A DNA stretch of 64,000 bases from JBBQWR01 sp038210495 (GCA_038210495.1 JBBQWR010000016.1:39209-103208); one strand, 5' to 3'. Positions 15,988-25,133 are shown, counted from the stretch's first letter. Notes: a model not told the origin generated them from the sequence alone. A program made the numbers and translations.

Positions 15988-16347
15988 GTGGCTGCTTACT
16001 CACAATGGGAAATCCTGAGAGCACGGATTCCCAACACCGATGGGACCCCTCCGCCGCATCCGCATCCGTGCATATATCTCGCGGATTCGCCAAAATTTCC
16101 GGGGCGGATTCTCCTTCTTGGCATCACGTCTGACCTTTCCGCAAAAGTCGATGGCTACTCGGTAGAGTTGCCGTGGGCTGTTGGAGGCCACAAAGAAAGC
16201 GGACTTCACAAGCCCTGTATTGCGCAAGCTCATTGGACGGACCATATTATGCCAGATGAAGTGTCGGCCGTTATTGGATACACGCCGAAAGCACAGCAGT
16301 TGCAGATTGCCCAAGCTCTTCAGTTAAGGAAAGCGAGAGAAAAGTGA
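15988..16347 (+). CDS. PemK/MazF-like protein (possible endoribonuclease toxin)
   Basis: A 119-residue protein with a PemK/MazF-like outline: RILLLGITSDLS in place of the usual core strand, a LPWAVGG turn, KPCIAQAHWTDHI corresponding to the qirtvdk strand, and IGYTPKAQQLQIAQAL matching the terminal iG.l...l..i..al helix. The N-terminal catalytic Arg/Thr region of true MazF toxins is not obvious, so it may be a diverged or non-toxic member. GTG 15988 is the start in the frame; CCCTGCGG before it is a poor ribosome-binding site, so coupling to the upstream gene is likely. MazF proteins cut mRNA and are held by a small antitoxin. Confidence 0.45.
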   Translation: MAAYSQWEILRARIPNTDGTPPPHPHPCIYLADSPKFPGRILLLGITSDLSAKVDGYSVELPWAVGGHKESGLHKPCIAQAHWTDHIMPDEVSAVIGYTPKAQQLQIAQALQLRKAREK

Positions 16348-16551
16348 GCCTAGTCCCCGCCTTTTCTCGGATAGGCTCTCAGGTCGCTTCAGAAGCATCT
16401 AGCCGAAAACTCGGAAGCGGCTTTCGCGATGTTCGCGGCCTCCACACAAAAGTTAAGGCACTCCTGGCCGCGGCACGCCCTTTAACTACTTCCGGTGCGC
16501 GGATAAAATCGGAGTTTGCCAGCAGGATGCGCCCAACTCCGGACTCTTTTC

Positions 16552-18180
16552 ATGACCAAACATATCTTCGTCACCGGCGGCGTTGTCAGCTCGCTGGGCA
16601 AGGGGCTAACCAGCGCCTCGATCGGCATGTTGCTCGAAGCCCGGGGACTGTCGGTTCGATTGCAGAAACTCGACCCCTATATCAACGTCGACCCGGGCAC
16701 GATGAGCCCTTATCAGCACGGTGAAGTTTATGTGCTGGACGACGGCAGCGAGACGGACCTCGACCTGGGGCACTACGAGCGATTCACCAACGGCCCGCTG
16801 ACTCGCGATTCGAACTACACGACGGGTCAGATTTATCTGTCGGTGATCAACAAGGAACGCCGCGGCGAATTTCTCGGCAAGACGGTCCAGGTGATTCCGC
16901 ACATCACCAACGAGATCAAGAGCGTGATCGCCAAGCTGGCCGGCGAAACGGTCGACGTGGTCATCACCGAGATCGGGGGCACGGTCGGCGATATCGAAAG
17001 CCAGCCGTTTCTCGAGGCCATTCGGCAGTTCGCGCTCGACGTCGGCAAGGAAAACTGCCTCTACATTCATCTTACGCTGGTGCCGTATCTCAAGGCGGCC
17101 GGCGAGCTCAAGACCAAGCCGACGCAGCACTCCGTCGGCCTCTTGCGGCAGATCGGCATCCAACCCGACGTGCTCATCTGCCGGACCGAGCAGTCGCTGT
17201 TGCGCGAAGACCGCGAGAAGATCGCGCTGTTTTGCAATGTGCCCTGGGATGCCGTGATCGAAGAGAAAGACAAGGATTTTTCGATCTACGAAGTGCCGCT
17301 GAGTCTCGTCGACAATCGGCTCGACGAATTGATCGTGAAGCGGCTTGGCCTGCCGTCGCGCCGGCCCGAACTCGACGATTGGCGCGATCTGCTGCACCGG
17401 CTGCGCAATCCCGAGCACGAACTCTCGATCGCCGTAGTGGGCAAATACGCGGAGCATCGCGACGCTTATAAATCGATTTACGAATCGCTCGATCACGCGG
17501 GCATTGCCCACCGGGCTCAGATTCGCATTCAAAGCATCCAGAGCGAATCGATCGAACGCGAAGGGCCCGAGCGGCTGCTTGCCGGCTTCGATGGCATCTT
17601 GGTTCCTGGCGGATTCGGCGAGCGGGGAATCGAAGGAAAGGTCGACACGATTCGCTTCGCCCGGCAACGCGGCATTCCATTTTTCGGCATTTGTTTGGGA
17701 ATGCAGTGCGCCGTGATCGAGTTTGGCAGGAATGTCGTCGGGCTCTCGGACGCCCATTCGACCGAGTTTTCCAAAGACACGCCCCACCCGGTGATCTGCC
17801 TGTTGGACGAGCAGAAGTCGATTACCGACAAGGGCGGCACGATGCGGCTAGGCGCTCAAGAGGCTCGCCTCAGCACGGCGAGCAAGGCGTATGCATGTTA
17901 CGGACACGAAAACATCTCCGAGCGGCATCGCCATCGTTACGAGTTCAATAACGCCTATCGTCGACAGTACGAAGCTCACGGCATGATCGTTGCTGGCGAC
18001 AGTCCGGACCATCAGTTGGTGGAAATTATCGAACTGACGGACCATCCCTGGTTCGTGGCCGTGCAATTCCATCCGGAGTTCAAATCGAAGCCGACGGCGC
18101 CGCAACCGTTGTTCACCGGTTTCATTCAGGCGGCCTTGGAACGCCGGGCGGCCAATCAATGGACCGGCGTCAGTACATAG
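16552..18180 (+). CDS. pyrG: CTP synthase
   Basis: A 542-residue CTP synthase, which converts UTP to CTP with ATP and glutamine. The amidoligase domain begins TKHIFVTGGVVSSLGKG and contains LDPYINVDPGTMSP and the ITEIGGTVGDIES metal site. The C-terminal class I glutamine amidotransferase domain has the nucleophile Cys in FFGICLGMQCAVIEF, and the His/Glu pair is in VQFHPEFKSKP. Length is typical. The ATG at 16552 is the family start; the TTG at 16516 adds a tail not found in homologues. A DUF1844 gene follows 36 bases after the stop and is probably co-transcribed. Confidence 0.96.
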   Translation: MTKHIFVTGGVVSSLGKGLTSASIGMLLEARGLSVRLQKLDPYINVDPGTMSPYQHGEVYVLDDGSETDLDLGHYERFTNGPLTRDSNYTTGQIYLSVINKERRGEFLGKTVQVIPHITNEIKSVIAKLAGETVDVVITEIGGTVGDIESQPFLEAIRQFALDVGKENCLYIHLTLVPYLKAAGELKTKPTQHSVGLLRQIGIQPDVLICRTEQSLLREDREKIALFCNVPWDAVIEEKDKDFSIYEVPLSLVDNRLDELIVKRLGLPSRRPELDDWRDLLHRLRNPEHELSIAVVGKYAEHRDAYKSIYESLDHAGIAHRAQIRIQSIQSESIEREGPERLLAGFDGILVPGGFGERGIEGKVDTIRFARQRGIPFFGICLGMQCAVIEFGRNVVGLSDAHSTEFSKDTPHPVICLLDEQKSITDKGGTMRLGAQEARLSTASKAYACYGHENISERHRHRYEFNNAYRRQYEAHGMIVAGDSPDHQLVEIIELTDHPWFVAVQFHPEFKSKPTAPQPLFTGFIQAALERRAANQWTGVST

Positions 18181-18216
18181 TCGCGGCTAGTTAGACGCAT
18201 GCAGAGAGAATTTCCC

Positions 18217-18645
18217 ATGAGCCGACCGGGCGAATCAGAACCGAAAATCATTGTCGACGAGGATTGGAAAAGCCGGGTCGAGGCCGAGAAGTTAGCGGCT
18301 GCTTCGATGTCGAAGTCGGCTGAGCCGCAAGCGACGGAGCCCGCCGCCGCGGGGGCTACCGGCGACGTCGGTCGACCTCGCGAGATGCCGCCGGCGACAC
18401 TCTCGTTTCTCATTACGACACTCGCCACACAGGCGATGGTCGCGATGGGCGATGTTACGATCCCGATCAGCGGCAAAACAGAGGTCCGCCTGCCCGAGGC
18501 CCGGCACTTTATCGATGCCTTGGCCATGCTCGAGCAGAAAACGGCCGGCAACCGCACGCCGGAAGAATCGGCGCTGCTCGATGGATTTCTGCATCAACTG
18601 CGAATGGCTTTCATCGAGCAGAATTCGGCGCGGGGCAAGACATAG
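18217..18645 (+). CDS. DUF1844 protein
   Basis: A 142-residue protein. The N-terminal 60 residues are polar and Ala-rich. The C-terminal half is the DUF1844 domain: TLSFLITTLATQAMVAMGDV, LPEARHFIDALAMLEQKTAGN and LLDGFLHQLRMAFIEQ. The family is small, helical and of unknown function. I prefer ATG 18217 with AGAGAG upstream; ATG 18199 has no ribosome-binding site. It follows pyrG closely, and the downstream gap holds a MITE-like element before a convergent sigma factor gene. Confidence 0.85.
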   Translation: MSRPGESEPKIIVDEDWKSRVEAEKLAAASMSKSAEPQATEPAAAGATGDVGRPREMPPATLSFLITTLATQAMVAMGDVTIPISGKTEVRLPEARHFIDALAMLEQKTAGNRTPEESALLDGFLHQLRMAFIEQNSARGKT

Positions 18646-18656
18646 CGGGCCGAATA

Positions 18657-18758
18657 GAGCCGCGCACGAAGTCAGCGCGGAGCATCGCGCCGCCACATCG
18701 CAAGCGCTTTACTTTGCCAATCGCTTTACGTCGCCAGCGCTTACTGCGTGCGCGGCTC
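18657..18758. repeat. MITE-like inverted repeat, family D, copy 1
   Basis: About 102 bases with terminal arms GAGCCGCGCACGAAGT at the left and ACTGCGTGCGCGGCTC at the right. It lies between two convergent genes. Copy 2 at 21838-21936 has almost the same arms and length but a different interior. Confidence 0.75.
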
Positions 18759-18772
18759 AAGCGCCGATCGAG

Positions 18773-19612
18773 CTACGACCGCGCGTCGAGTCCCTCGGCC
18801 AGCTTGCCAAGCGCCTCGGTCTCGATCTGCCGCACTCGCTCACGGGTCAAACCGAGCGATTCGCCGATCTCTTTCAACGTCCGCGGTTCGTGATCCTCTA
18901 GACCGAATCGCATTCGCAGCACGGTCGCCTCGCGGGCGTCCATCGTCTGGAGCATGGCCATCGCATGAGTCATGCTATCGTGCGCGACCAGTTCGTCCTC
19001 GGGACTCTTCAGATTCTCGTCCATGATCATCTCGCCGAGCGACCAGCCGGCCTCGGTTTGGTCGGTCTGCGGAGTCGAGTTGTAAATTCGGATCGCCTTC
19101 TTGATGATCGGTAGTTTCTTGCGAGCCAAGCCCAGCACGCGGGCGATTTCCTCGGGCGTCGGAGTGCGGCCGAGCTCTTCGGTCAAGCGAGCGCTGGCCC
19201 GCCGCCACTTGCTCAGTAGCTCGACCATATAAGCCGGAATGCGGATCGTCTTGGCACTGTTAATGAGTGCTCGTTTGATCGATTGCTTGATCCAGTAGCT
19301 CGCGTAGGTGCTGAACCGGGTGCCCATCGCGGGGTCGAACCCTTCGACGGCCCGGAGCAATCCGAGGTTGCCCTCTTCGATCAAATCTTGCAAGCCCAGA
19401 CCCTTGCCGGTGTAGCCGCGCGCGATATTGACAACGAGCCGCAAATTGGCGCGAACCATCCGGTCCCGGGCTTGCGTATCGCCTAAGCCGATGGCCGTGG
19501 CCAACTCTTGCTCGTCGCGGGCCGAGAGCAAGGCCGTCTCGTTGATCTCGCGGAGATAGGTTTCCAGCGGTGTCTGGACCGCAGCGGAAGATTTGCGTCG
19601 TGTGACAGGCAT
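18773..19612 (-). CDS. RNA polymerase sigma-70 factor (RpoD/SigA-like, group 2 size)
   Basis: A 279-residue sigma factor with regions 1.2, 2, 3 and 4. Region 1.2 is LETYLREINETALLSARDEQ. Region 2 has NLRLVVNIARGYTGKGLGLQ and FSTYASYWIKQSIKRALIN. Region 3 is IRIPAYMVELLSKWRRASA. Region 4 has the helix-turn-helix TLKEIGESLGLTRERVRQIE. It lacks the long N-terminal region 1.1 of a primary RpoD, so it is either a short primary factor or a group 2 alternative factor. ATG 19612 is the family-like start; the frame upstream is Arg/Cys-rich and unlikely. It is transcribed away from the coiled-coil gene at 20031, sharing a 418-base intergenic region. Confidence 0.92.
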   Translation of the reverse strand: MPVTRRKSSAAVQTPLETYLREINETALLSARDEQELATAIGLGDTQARDRMVRANLRLVVNIARGYTGKGLGLQDLIEEGNLGLLRAVEGFDPAMGTRFSTYASYWIKQSIKRALINSAKTIRIPAYMVELLSKWRRASARLTEELGRTPTPEEIARVLGLARKKLPIIKKAIRIYNSTPQTDQTEAGWSLGEMIMDENLKSPEDELVAHDSMTHAMAMLQTMDAREATVLRMRFGLEDHEPRTLKEIGESLGLTRERVRQIETEALGKLAEGLDARS

Positions 19613-20030
19613 TCGGCGATCCGGAATCCAGAGGAAGCAATGACGGCAACAGTGACGTACTGGACTATCGACGCCGTCGAGCAAGCTTCTGGAGCGACCC
19701 CGGGCAAGAGACAAGCTGAACCGGATGTAGGCGAGGATTGGACGGCGCCGGTTATATCAGGGGCACGGTCCGGCGCGGTGAAACCGGCATAACATACCCA
19801 GTTACTTACGGTATCTCCCCCACTTATCGCCGTGGCGACGCGTTTCATGTTGCGTCAAGAATTTACGCCTTTTCCGCTCGCCTTGTCATTTTCCGAAAAA
19901 ACTTTTCAAGTTTCTCCAATATCGCTTCGTCCCCAGCGAAGAAACTCCATGATGGACGCAGCGGGCGCCATCGCCGGGCGATCGTCGCCGTTTCAAATCA
20001 CCGAATTTTCTCGAAGGGGAAGGTGCAGCT
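19613..20030. other. Divergent intergenic region
   Basis: No gene is supported. It must hold promoters for the sigma factor gene (minus) and the coiled-coil gene (plus). I see no clean -35/-10 pair. GAAGGGGAAGG at about 20012-20022 is the ribosome-binding region of the 20031 gene. Confidence 0.45.
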
Positions 20031-20846
20031 ATGATCCGAAAGGCTATTTTCTCGGCCGTCGGTCTCGGAATTTTGGGAGTTTTCTTGTTCGGTCGCGGTT
20101 TGGCCAGCTATGTCGGCACGTCGTGGCATCGGATCAAGGAAACGGTTCACGACAGCGTGCCGCTCGATTTCGAATTGGATCGAGCCCACAAGATGGTCAA
20201 GGACCTCACGCCCGAAATCCAGCACAACATGCACGTGATCGCAAAGGAAGAGGTCGAACTCGATCGGCTCCAGCATCAAATTGGCGACGACGAGCAGCGA
20301 TTGGCCAAGGACAAAGATCAATTGCTGAAGCTTAAGGCCGACGCCGCCAGCGACAAGCAGTCGTTCACTTACGGCGGCCGGGTTTATACGGTCGCCCAAG
20401 TGAAGTCCGATTTGTCGAGTCGTTTCGAACGATTCAAGACGTCCGACGCGACCCTGGTTAGCCTGAAGCAAGTTTGCAGCGCTCGCGAAAAGAGCTTGGA
20501 TGGCGCCCGACAGAAGCTCGAAGGCATGCTTGCCGCCAAGCGGCAATTGGAAGTCGACGTGGAAAATCTGGAAGCCCGCAAAAAGATGGTCGAGGTCGCC
20601 CAGACGACCAGCAACTATCAATTCGACGACAGCCAGTTGGGTCAGGTGAAGGAACTAGTGAGCGATCTGCGAACCCGGCTACAAGTCGCCGAAAAGATGG
20701 TCTCGGCCGAAGATAGTTTGCACAACGAGATCCCGGTCGACGCTCCGACGTCCGCCAACATCGTGGACAAGGTTACGGATTATTTCAGCCCGGCGAAGGA
20801 TGCGTCGGTAGCCGCGGTCGAAAAGACCGAAGGTTTGCGCGATTGA
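20031..20846 (+). CDS. Membrane-anchored coiled-coil protein
   Basis: A 271-residue protein with a single N-terminal helix (AIFSAVGLGILGVFLFGRGL), then long coiled-coil segments at about residues 70-110 and 140-200, rich in Lys, Glu, Leu and Gln heptads. A middle piece (YGGRVYTVAQVKSDLSSRFE) is not coiled. The end is disordered (DYFSPAKDASVAAVEKTEG). I know similar proteins only as planctomycete hypotheticals. The layout suggests an anchored scaffold whose bulk is on one side of the membrane. GAAGGGGAAGG precedes the ATG by a suitable distance. It is transcribed divergently from the sigma factor; a repeat pair lies after its stop. Confidence 0.75.
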   Translation: MIRKAIFSAVGLGILGVFLFGRGLASYVGTSWHRIKETVHDSVPLDFELDRAHKMVKDLTPEIQHNMHVIAKEEVELDRLQHQIGDDEQRLAKDKDQLLKLKADAASDKQSFTYGGRVYTVAQVKSDLSSRFERFKTSDATLVSLKQVCSAREKSLDGARQKLEGMLAAKRQLEVDVENLEARKKMVEVAQTTSNYQFDDSQLGQVKELVSDLRTRLQVAEKMVSAEDSLHNEIPVDAPTSANIVDKVTDYFSPAKDASVAAVEKTEGLRD

Positions 20847-20866
20847 TCGAGTGGGAACGCAGAGTT

Positions 20867-20967
20867 ACATAGCCGTGGCATCCTGCCGCGGAGTCCGGTC
20901 AATCCGATCTAAGACTCCGCAGCAGGACTCCCTAGCAAGACTCCGCAGCAGGATGCTGCGGCTATGT
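20867..20967. repeat. Family B repeats in inverted pair
   Basis: The left arm ACATAGCCGTGGCATCCTGC and the right arm GCAGGATGCTGCGGCTATGT are complementary over nearly 29 bases, with GACTCCGCAGCAGGA repeated inside. This makes a 101-base hairpin element between two same-strand genes. Confidence 0.75.
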
Positions 20968-21011
20968 ACTCGACTCCCGCCTCCCGACTTCTGTCCCCCG
21001 CGTCTGCTAAA

Positions 21012-21818
21012 ATGTACGATCGACGCCAACTCGCCGAGCGATTGCAACGGGCCCTTCGCCAGCAGCGGTGGAGCGAAGTCCGCGCGGTGGCTCAGCAGCT
21101 TTCGCCGGACCAAAATCTGGCGCCGGCCGCCGACTGGCGGAAGTGGATCGCGCCGCTGGTTGGATTCGCTGGGACAAGACAGAAATCGAACGTCATGAAC
21201 GCCCCATCGCCTAGCCATCGATACATGCTGTGGGTCGACGCCGTGGGCGGTTTTCTGGTGTGCTTGGCCGATGAAATCGCGATCGGACAAGCGGCTCCGA
21301 TCGATGCCGCCGATGTGCCGATCCAAGCCGATTTGTCTCGCCGACATGCGGTTATCCGTCGCGATCAAGAGGGTTATTCGATTGAGCCCGTGTCGTCCGA
21401 CAAACCGGCGCGGTCCGTAAAGATCGACGGGCGGCCGATCGAGCGGGCGGCGACATTGACGGACGGCCGGATGATCGAACTGGGAGAAGGAGTCCGAATG
21501 CGTTTTCGCAGGCCGCATCCGCTGAGCGCCACGGCCCGTCTGGAAATGGTCAGTCACCATCGAACGCAACCGGCAACGGATGGAATCTTGCTGATGGCCG
21601 ATTCGTGCATCCTTGGCCGCGGGCCCCAGAGTCATGTGGTTGCCCGAGATTTGGCGAGCGAGGTGGTTCTGTTTCGCCAAGGCCTTGGATTAGGTTGTCG
21701 CTCGGGCAGCCCGTTGCAGATCAACGGCATCGAGTATCCGCGGCGTGGTCCGGTCGGGGCTGGTTCGCGCGTTCAAGGCGAGGGCTTTTCGTTTATGTTG
21801 GAAGGGATGGGAGCCTGA
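21012..21818 (+). CDS. FHA-domain protein
   Basis: A 268-residue protein. The N-terminal 60 residues are helical (YDRRQLAERLQRALRQQRW). A forkhead-associated fold is visible at about residues 75-165: VPIQADLSRRHAVIRRDQEG carries the RRH motif of phosphothreonine binding (the usual GR and S residues are modified), followed by a VKIDGRPI strand and LTDGRMIELGEGVRMRFRRP. A second, weaker FHA-like stretch (CILGRGPQSHVV...LQINGIEY) covers the end. FHA domains bind phosphothreonine peptides, so the kinase gene that follows is a natural partner. I chose ATG 21012; the GTG/ATG frame upstream lies in the repeat element. Confidence 0.75.
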   Translation: MYDRRQLAERLQRALRQQRWSEVRAVAQQLSPDQNLAPAADWRKWIAPLVGFAGTRQKSNVMNAPSPSHRYMLWVDAVGGFLVCLADEIAIGQAAPIDAADVPIQADLSRRHAVIRRDQEGYSIEPVSSDKPARSVKIDGRPIERAATLTDGRMIELGEGVRMRFRRPHPLSATARLEMVSHHRTQPATDGILLMADSCILGRGPQSHVVARDLASEVVLFRQGLGLGCRSGSPLQINGIEYPRRGPVGAGSRVQGEGFSFMLEGMGA

Positions 21819-21837
21819 AGCGTGGAGCGAAAAACTA

Positions 21838-21936
21838 GAGCCCGCGCACGAAGTAAGCGGAGAGTGGTCGCGAATCAAGAATTTAAGCGGCCTAGTTCGG
21901 GATTCGGGCAAGCACCACTTACTGCGTGCGCGGCTC
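21838..21936. repeat. MITE-like inverted repeat, family D, copy 2
   Basis: About 99 bases. The left arm is CCCGCGCACGAAGTAAGCGG and the right arm CACTTACTGCGTGCGCGG, ending GCTC. It lies between the FHA and kinase genes. Confidence 0.75.
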
Positions 21937-22085
21937 TAAATTGGGGAAAAAACCATACGGCAATATTTGTCGGCTCGATGCGAATTAGAGACAAGAGAAG
22001 TGAAACTGTTCGCTTGAACTTTTAACACCCTGCGAACGAGAAGTCTCGGCCACGGACTTAGCCGACTTTGCACAAGGTCTCCTCT

Positions 22086-24101
22086 ATGGTTACGTTGGAA
22101 TCAGCCCCTGAGAATCCGATGAACCTCCGCGCGACCCAGGCCTCCGATCCCTTGCCCACCGACGGGCGATTCACCTACTCCGGCGGCGCGCAGCCGCTGG
22201 CGGGGTTTACGATCAAGCGGGGCGTCGGCCACGGCGGCTTCGGCGAAGTCTACTACGCCGTCAGCGACGCCGGCAAAGAGGTCGCCCTCAAACTCATTCG
22301 CCGCCATCTGGACATCGAGCTGCGCGGCGTGACTCAATGCCTGAACCTCAAACATCCGAACCTCGTCAGCCTTTACGACATCCGCCAGGGCGATCGCGAC
22401 GAAACCTGGGTCGTGATGGAATTCGTCAGTGGGCAGTGCCTCGAGCAGTCGTTGGCCGATCATCCGCGGGGGCTCTCGGTCGACGACACGATGGCTTGGA
22501 TGCGAGGCATCGCCGCCGGCGTCGGCTATCTGCACGATCACGGCATCGTGCATCGCGATCTAAAACCGGGCAACATCTTCCGCGAAGACGGCATCGTCAA
22601 AATCGGCGATTACGGCCTCTCAAAATTCATCTCTTGCAGCCATCGGAGCGGACAGACCGGCAGTGTCGGCACGGTTCACTACATGGCGCCGGAAGTCGCC
22701 AATGGTCGGTACGGCAAAGAGATCGACATCTATGCGGTGGGCATCGTGCTTTACGAAATGCTCACGGGCAGCGTGCCGTTCGAAGGCGAAAGCATGAGCG
22801 AGGTGCTGATGAAGCATCTCACCGCGCAGCCCAATTTAGGCGCCGTGCCCGAGCCGTTTCGCAAAGCGATCGGCGGCGCCTTGGCCAAGGACCCGGAGAA
22901 ACGATTGCATTCGATGGCGGAATTCATGGCGCTATTGCCGACGGCCGTTTCAGGCGCCGCCGCCGCTGCGACCTATCCCGCCGGACAATCCGCCGGACAA
23001 CCGGCCGGTCGAGCCGACGCGGCGCGAGACGCCGTGTTTTCTCCGCCCGTGTCATTACCGGCCGTCGCGCACGACGACGAACCCGTGCTCAGGTTCCTTC
23101 GTGCCCGCTGGCGGGGGGGACGAGACTGGTGGCTGTCGACCAACCTGGCGCCGTGGCAGCGAGCGTTGCTGTCGATCGTCGCGATTTTTGGACTCGTGAC
23201 GCTGCTGCCGTTCTGGGGGCCGCTGTTGGTCTACATGGCAATCCTGTATGGAGTGTATCGATTCATTCGGGCGATTGTTTATAACCCCCGTTCCACCGTC
23301 AACGCCGGACCAGACGTCGCCGCTGGTCCGCCGATCGCGCCGATGGCCCAGGCGGCATCGCCCGGAATGGCTGGCGCGGCGGGCCGATTCGGATCATCGA
23401 GCGCCAAGGCGCGCCAGTGGCGAAACGGCGAACGGCCGACCGCGCCGGGCCCTTGGCCGATGCCGCGTTTGACGGTGCGGGATCGCTTCACGGAACTCGT
23501 CGGCTCGCTGCTCCTGGCTGCGATCGTGGCGCTGGTCACGTCGATGGCGATGATCCGCGGCGCCGCCGCCAATGGCGCGGCGCTCGAGCCGAACCAATTT
23601 GCGTGGCTCGCCCTGACGTCGATTCTCGGCTCATGGGCCGTGCTGATCCCGGCCAAGTTTTGGGAGGGCAAGCCCGAGGAGGCCTCGCTCCGGCGGTTTG
23701 CGATGCTGGTGCTGGGGCTGGGGTTGGGCGCCGCGGCGTTCGCGATTCATGGCAGCCTGCTGGTTCATCTGCCGTACGAAATGCAGCAACAAAGCCTGGG
23801 ACCACCGGTTTTCCGCTGGCAGAATTTCTATGGCCCGGATGGCGCCCCGGCGCTGCTCGCGTTTTTATCCGCGTTTGGTTTTACGATGATGGGGCCTCGC
23901 TGGTGGCGGCAAGTCGATCGACAGAGATCCGCCCGGATCAGCTTTTGGAGCGTGGCCGCGACGGTGTTTTGGGCGGTCATCGTGAACGCGATCTGGCCGT
24001 TCCCACAACCCTGGGGTTATATGGCGATCGCGACAATTTCGATCGCGGCGCAGATGGCCAGTCCGACGGCGCCCAAGCCAGTGACGACGAAGCGATTGTG
24101 A
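22086..24101 (+). CDS. Membrane-bound Ser/Thr protein kinase
   Basis: A 671-residue Hanks-type kinase. The glycine loop is GVGHGGFGEVYYA, the ATP-binding Lys69 is in VALKLIRR, the catalytic loop is HRDLKPGN with Asp158, the metal motif is DYG rather than DFG, and the activation segment ends in HYMAPEVANGRYG. The kinase domain runs to about residue 290. A Pro/Ala-rich linker follows, then about six hydrophobic helices (LLSIVAIFGLVTLLPFWG and others) to the C-terminus. The kinase is therefore cytosolic with a polytopic membrane anchor and no obvious extracellular sensor. ATG 22086 follows AAGG by nine bases. FHA upstream and ECF sigma downstream point to a phosphorylation-linked signalling set. 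Confidence 0.9.
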   Translation: MVTLESAPENPMNLRATQASDPLPTDGRFTYSGGAQPLAGFTIKRGVGHGGFGEVYYAVSDAGKEVALKLIRRHLDIELRGVTQCLNLKHPNLVSLYDIRQGDRDETWVVMEFVSGQCLEQSLADHPRGLSVDDTMAWMRGIAAGVGYLHDHGIVHRDLKPGNIFREDGIVKIGDYGLSKFISCSHRSGQTGSVGTVHYMAPEVANGRYGKEIDIYAVGIVLYEMLTGSVPFEGESMSEVLMKHLTAQPNLGAVPEPFRKAIGGALAKDPEKRLHSMAEFMALLPTAVSGAAAAATYPAGQSAGQPAGRADAARDAVFSPPVSLPAVAHDDEPVLRFLRARWRGGRDWWLSTNLAPWQRALLSIVAIFGLVTLLPFWGPLLVYMAILYGVYRFIRAIVYNPRSTVNAGPDVAAGPPIAPMAQAASPGMAGAAGRFGSSSAKARQWRNGERPTAPGPWPMPRLTVRDRFTELVGSLLLAAIVALVTSMAMIRGAAANGAALEPNQFAWLALTSILGSWAVLIPAKFWEGKPEEASLRRFAMLVLGLGLGAAAFAIHGSLLVHLPYEMQQQSLGPPVFRWQNFYGPDGAPALLAFLSAFGFTMMGPRWWRQVDRQRSARISFWSVAATVFWAVIVNAIWPFPQPWGYMAIATISIAAQMASPTAPKPVTTKRL

Positions 24102-24116
24102 GTGAGTCGAACGAGA

Positions 24117-24221
24117 GGGGCTAGGGACTAGGGGACTAAGCGGACGACGGCGGCAGCGAAGCTGCCGGTGTTCCCTGACGCCTGTTCCCTTGTCCCTAGC
24201 TCCGCCACCCCTAGCCCCTAA
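24117..24221. repeat. Dispersed inverted repeat, family I
   Basis: The arms GGGGCTAGGGACTAGGGGAC and CCTTGTCCCTAGCTCC...CACCCCTAGCCCC are complementary, with a GCAGCGAAGCTGC core. The element fills the gap between the kinase and the next gene. Confidence 0.6.
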
Positions 24222-24251
24222 ACCATCGACACGACAGCGAAGTGAACGACT

Positions 24252-25034
24252 ATGGTTTCCCTATTGGCAATACCGCTGATCTTCATGCTTGGACTGATGG
24301 CGATGATGGCCGTGATGACGCTGTTTGGCGTCGCATGGCTATTTCATCATCATTATCTGAAGCCCTTGTTCGGCGGGTTGCTCGTTGGACTGGGCTTAAT
24401 GTTTTTGATATTCTTCGCCGGGTTTCAGCACCGAGCGGAGATGAATCCTCCGGCCACACCCGTCCCGACTACCGCGCGGTCCGCTGACTCGGCGGATAAG
24501 ACGAGCGGTCGAGCGACGCCGGCGGTCACCACTCAGGCGGAAAAATCTCCGACGGACGAGAAACCCATCGATCCGACTGCCAAGCCGAGTTGGGTCGGCC
24601 AGCCGCCGCACACGATCACAGAGTCCGGGGTCGGCGCGTATGTCACCACGGCTGTATCTGGTCCTTATTCAACGGTCGCCGAATGTGAGAGGAATCTCAC
24701 TCCCGCTGTCGAGCAATCCGTTTCCGACTTTATGATCGACCATCTTGGGGAGCACGGCGCGAAGCCGGTCGCGATCGATTCGAAATTCCTTCAAGGCCTG
24801 ATCCGCGAACGGTATTTCGAGCCAGTGAAGCTTTCGATTGGCGACATGTTTCAGCTTCATGCTCTGTTGGTCTTCGACGGTCGCGTCCAAGGCGAACTCG
24901 AAAATCGCATTCGAGAAAGCCTCGTCAACGAGCGTTTGCGCTACACGGCCATGGGTGGCATGGCCGTGTTTGTGCTGCTGGGCGGCGTATATTCCGCGCT
25001 CAAGGCCAGTGGCGGACGGCAGGCTCGCGGTTAG
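24252..25034 (+). CDS. Membrane protein of unknown function beside the kinase
   Basis: A 260-residue protein that I do not recognise. Two hydrophobic helices lie at residues 1-30 and 36-60 (LFGGLLVGLGLMFLIFFAGF). A Thr/Pro/Ala-rich linker follows at about 65-115, then a folded segment with WVGQPPHTITESGVGAYVTT, and a final helix near residue 240 (GGMAVFVLLGGVYSALKA). The central domain should face outside or the periplasm, which makes it a candidate signal receiver for the adjacent kinase and ECF factor. That role is inference from position. The ATG at 24252 is the only reasonable start; the upstream repeat has displaced any obvious ribosome-binding site. Confidence 0.65.
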   Translation: MVSLLAIPLIFMLGLMAMMAVMTLFGVAWLFHHHYLKPLFGGLLVGLGLMFLIFFAGFQHRAEMNPPATPVPTTARSADSADKTSGRATPAVTTQAEKSPTDEKPIDPTAKPSWVGQPPHTITESGVGAYVTTAVSGPYSTVAECERNLTPAVEQSVSDFMIDHLGEHGAKPVAIDSKFLQGLIRERYFEPVKLSIGDMFQLHALLVFDGRVQGELENRIRESLVNERLRYTAMGGMAVFVLLGGVYSALKASGGRQARG

Positions 25035-25133
25035 TATTGAGCTTTGTGCGTCAGGATAACGTTGAGCGTTTGGACAGGGGGCTTACGCCACCCCGCTCAC
25101 CTTTTTCACTCCCGACTCCCGACTTCTCTCCCC

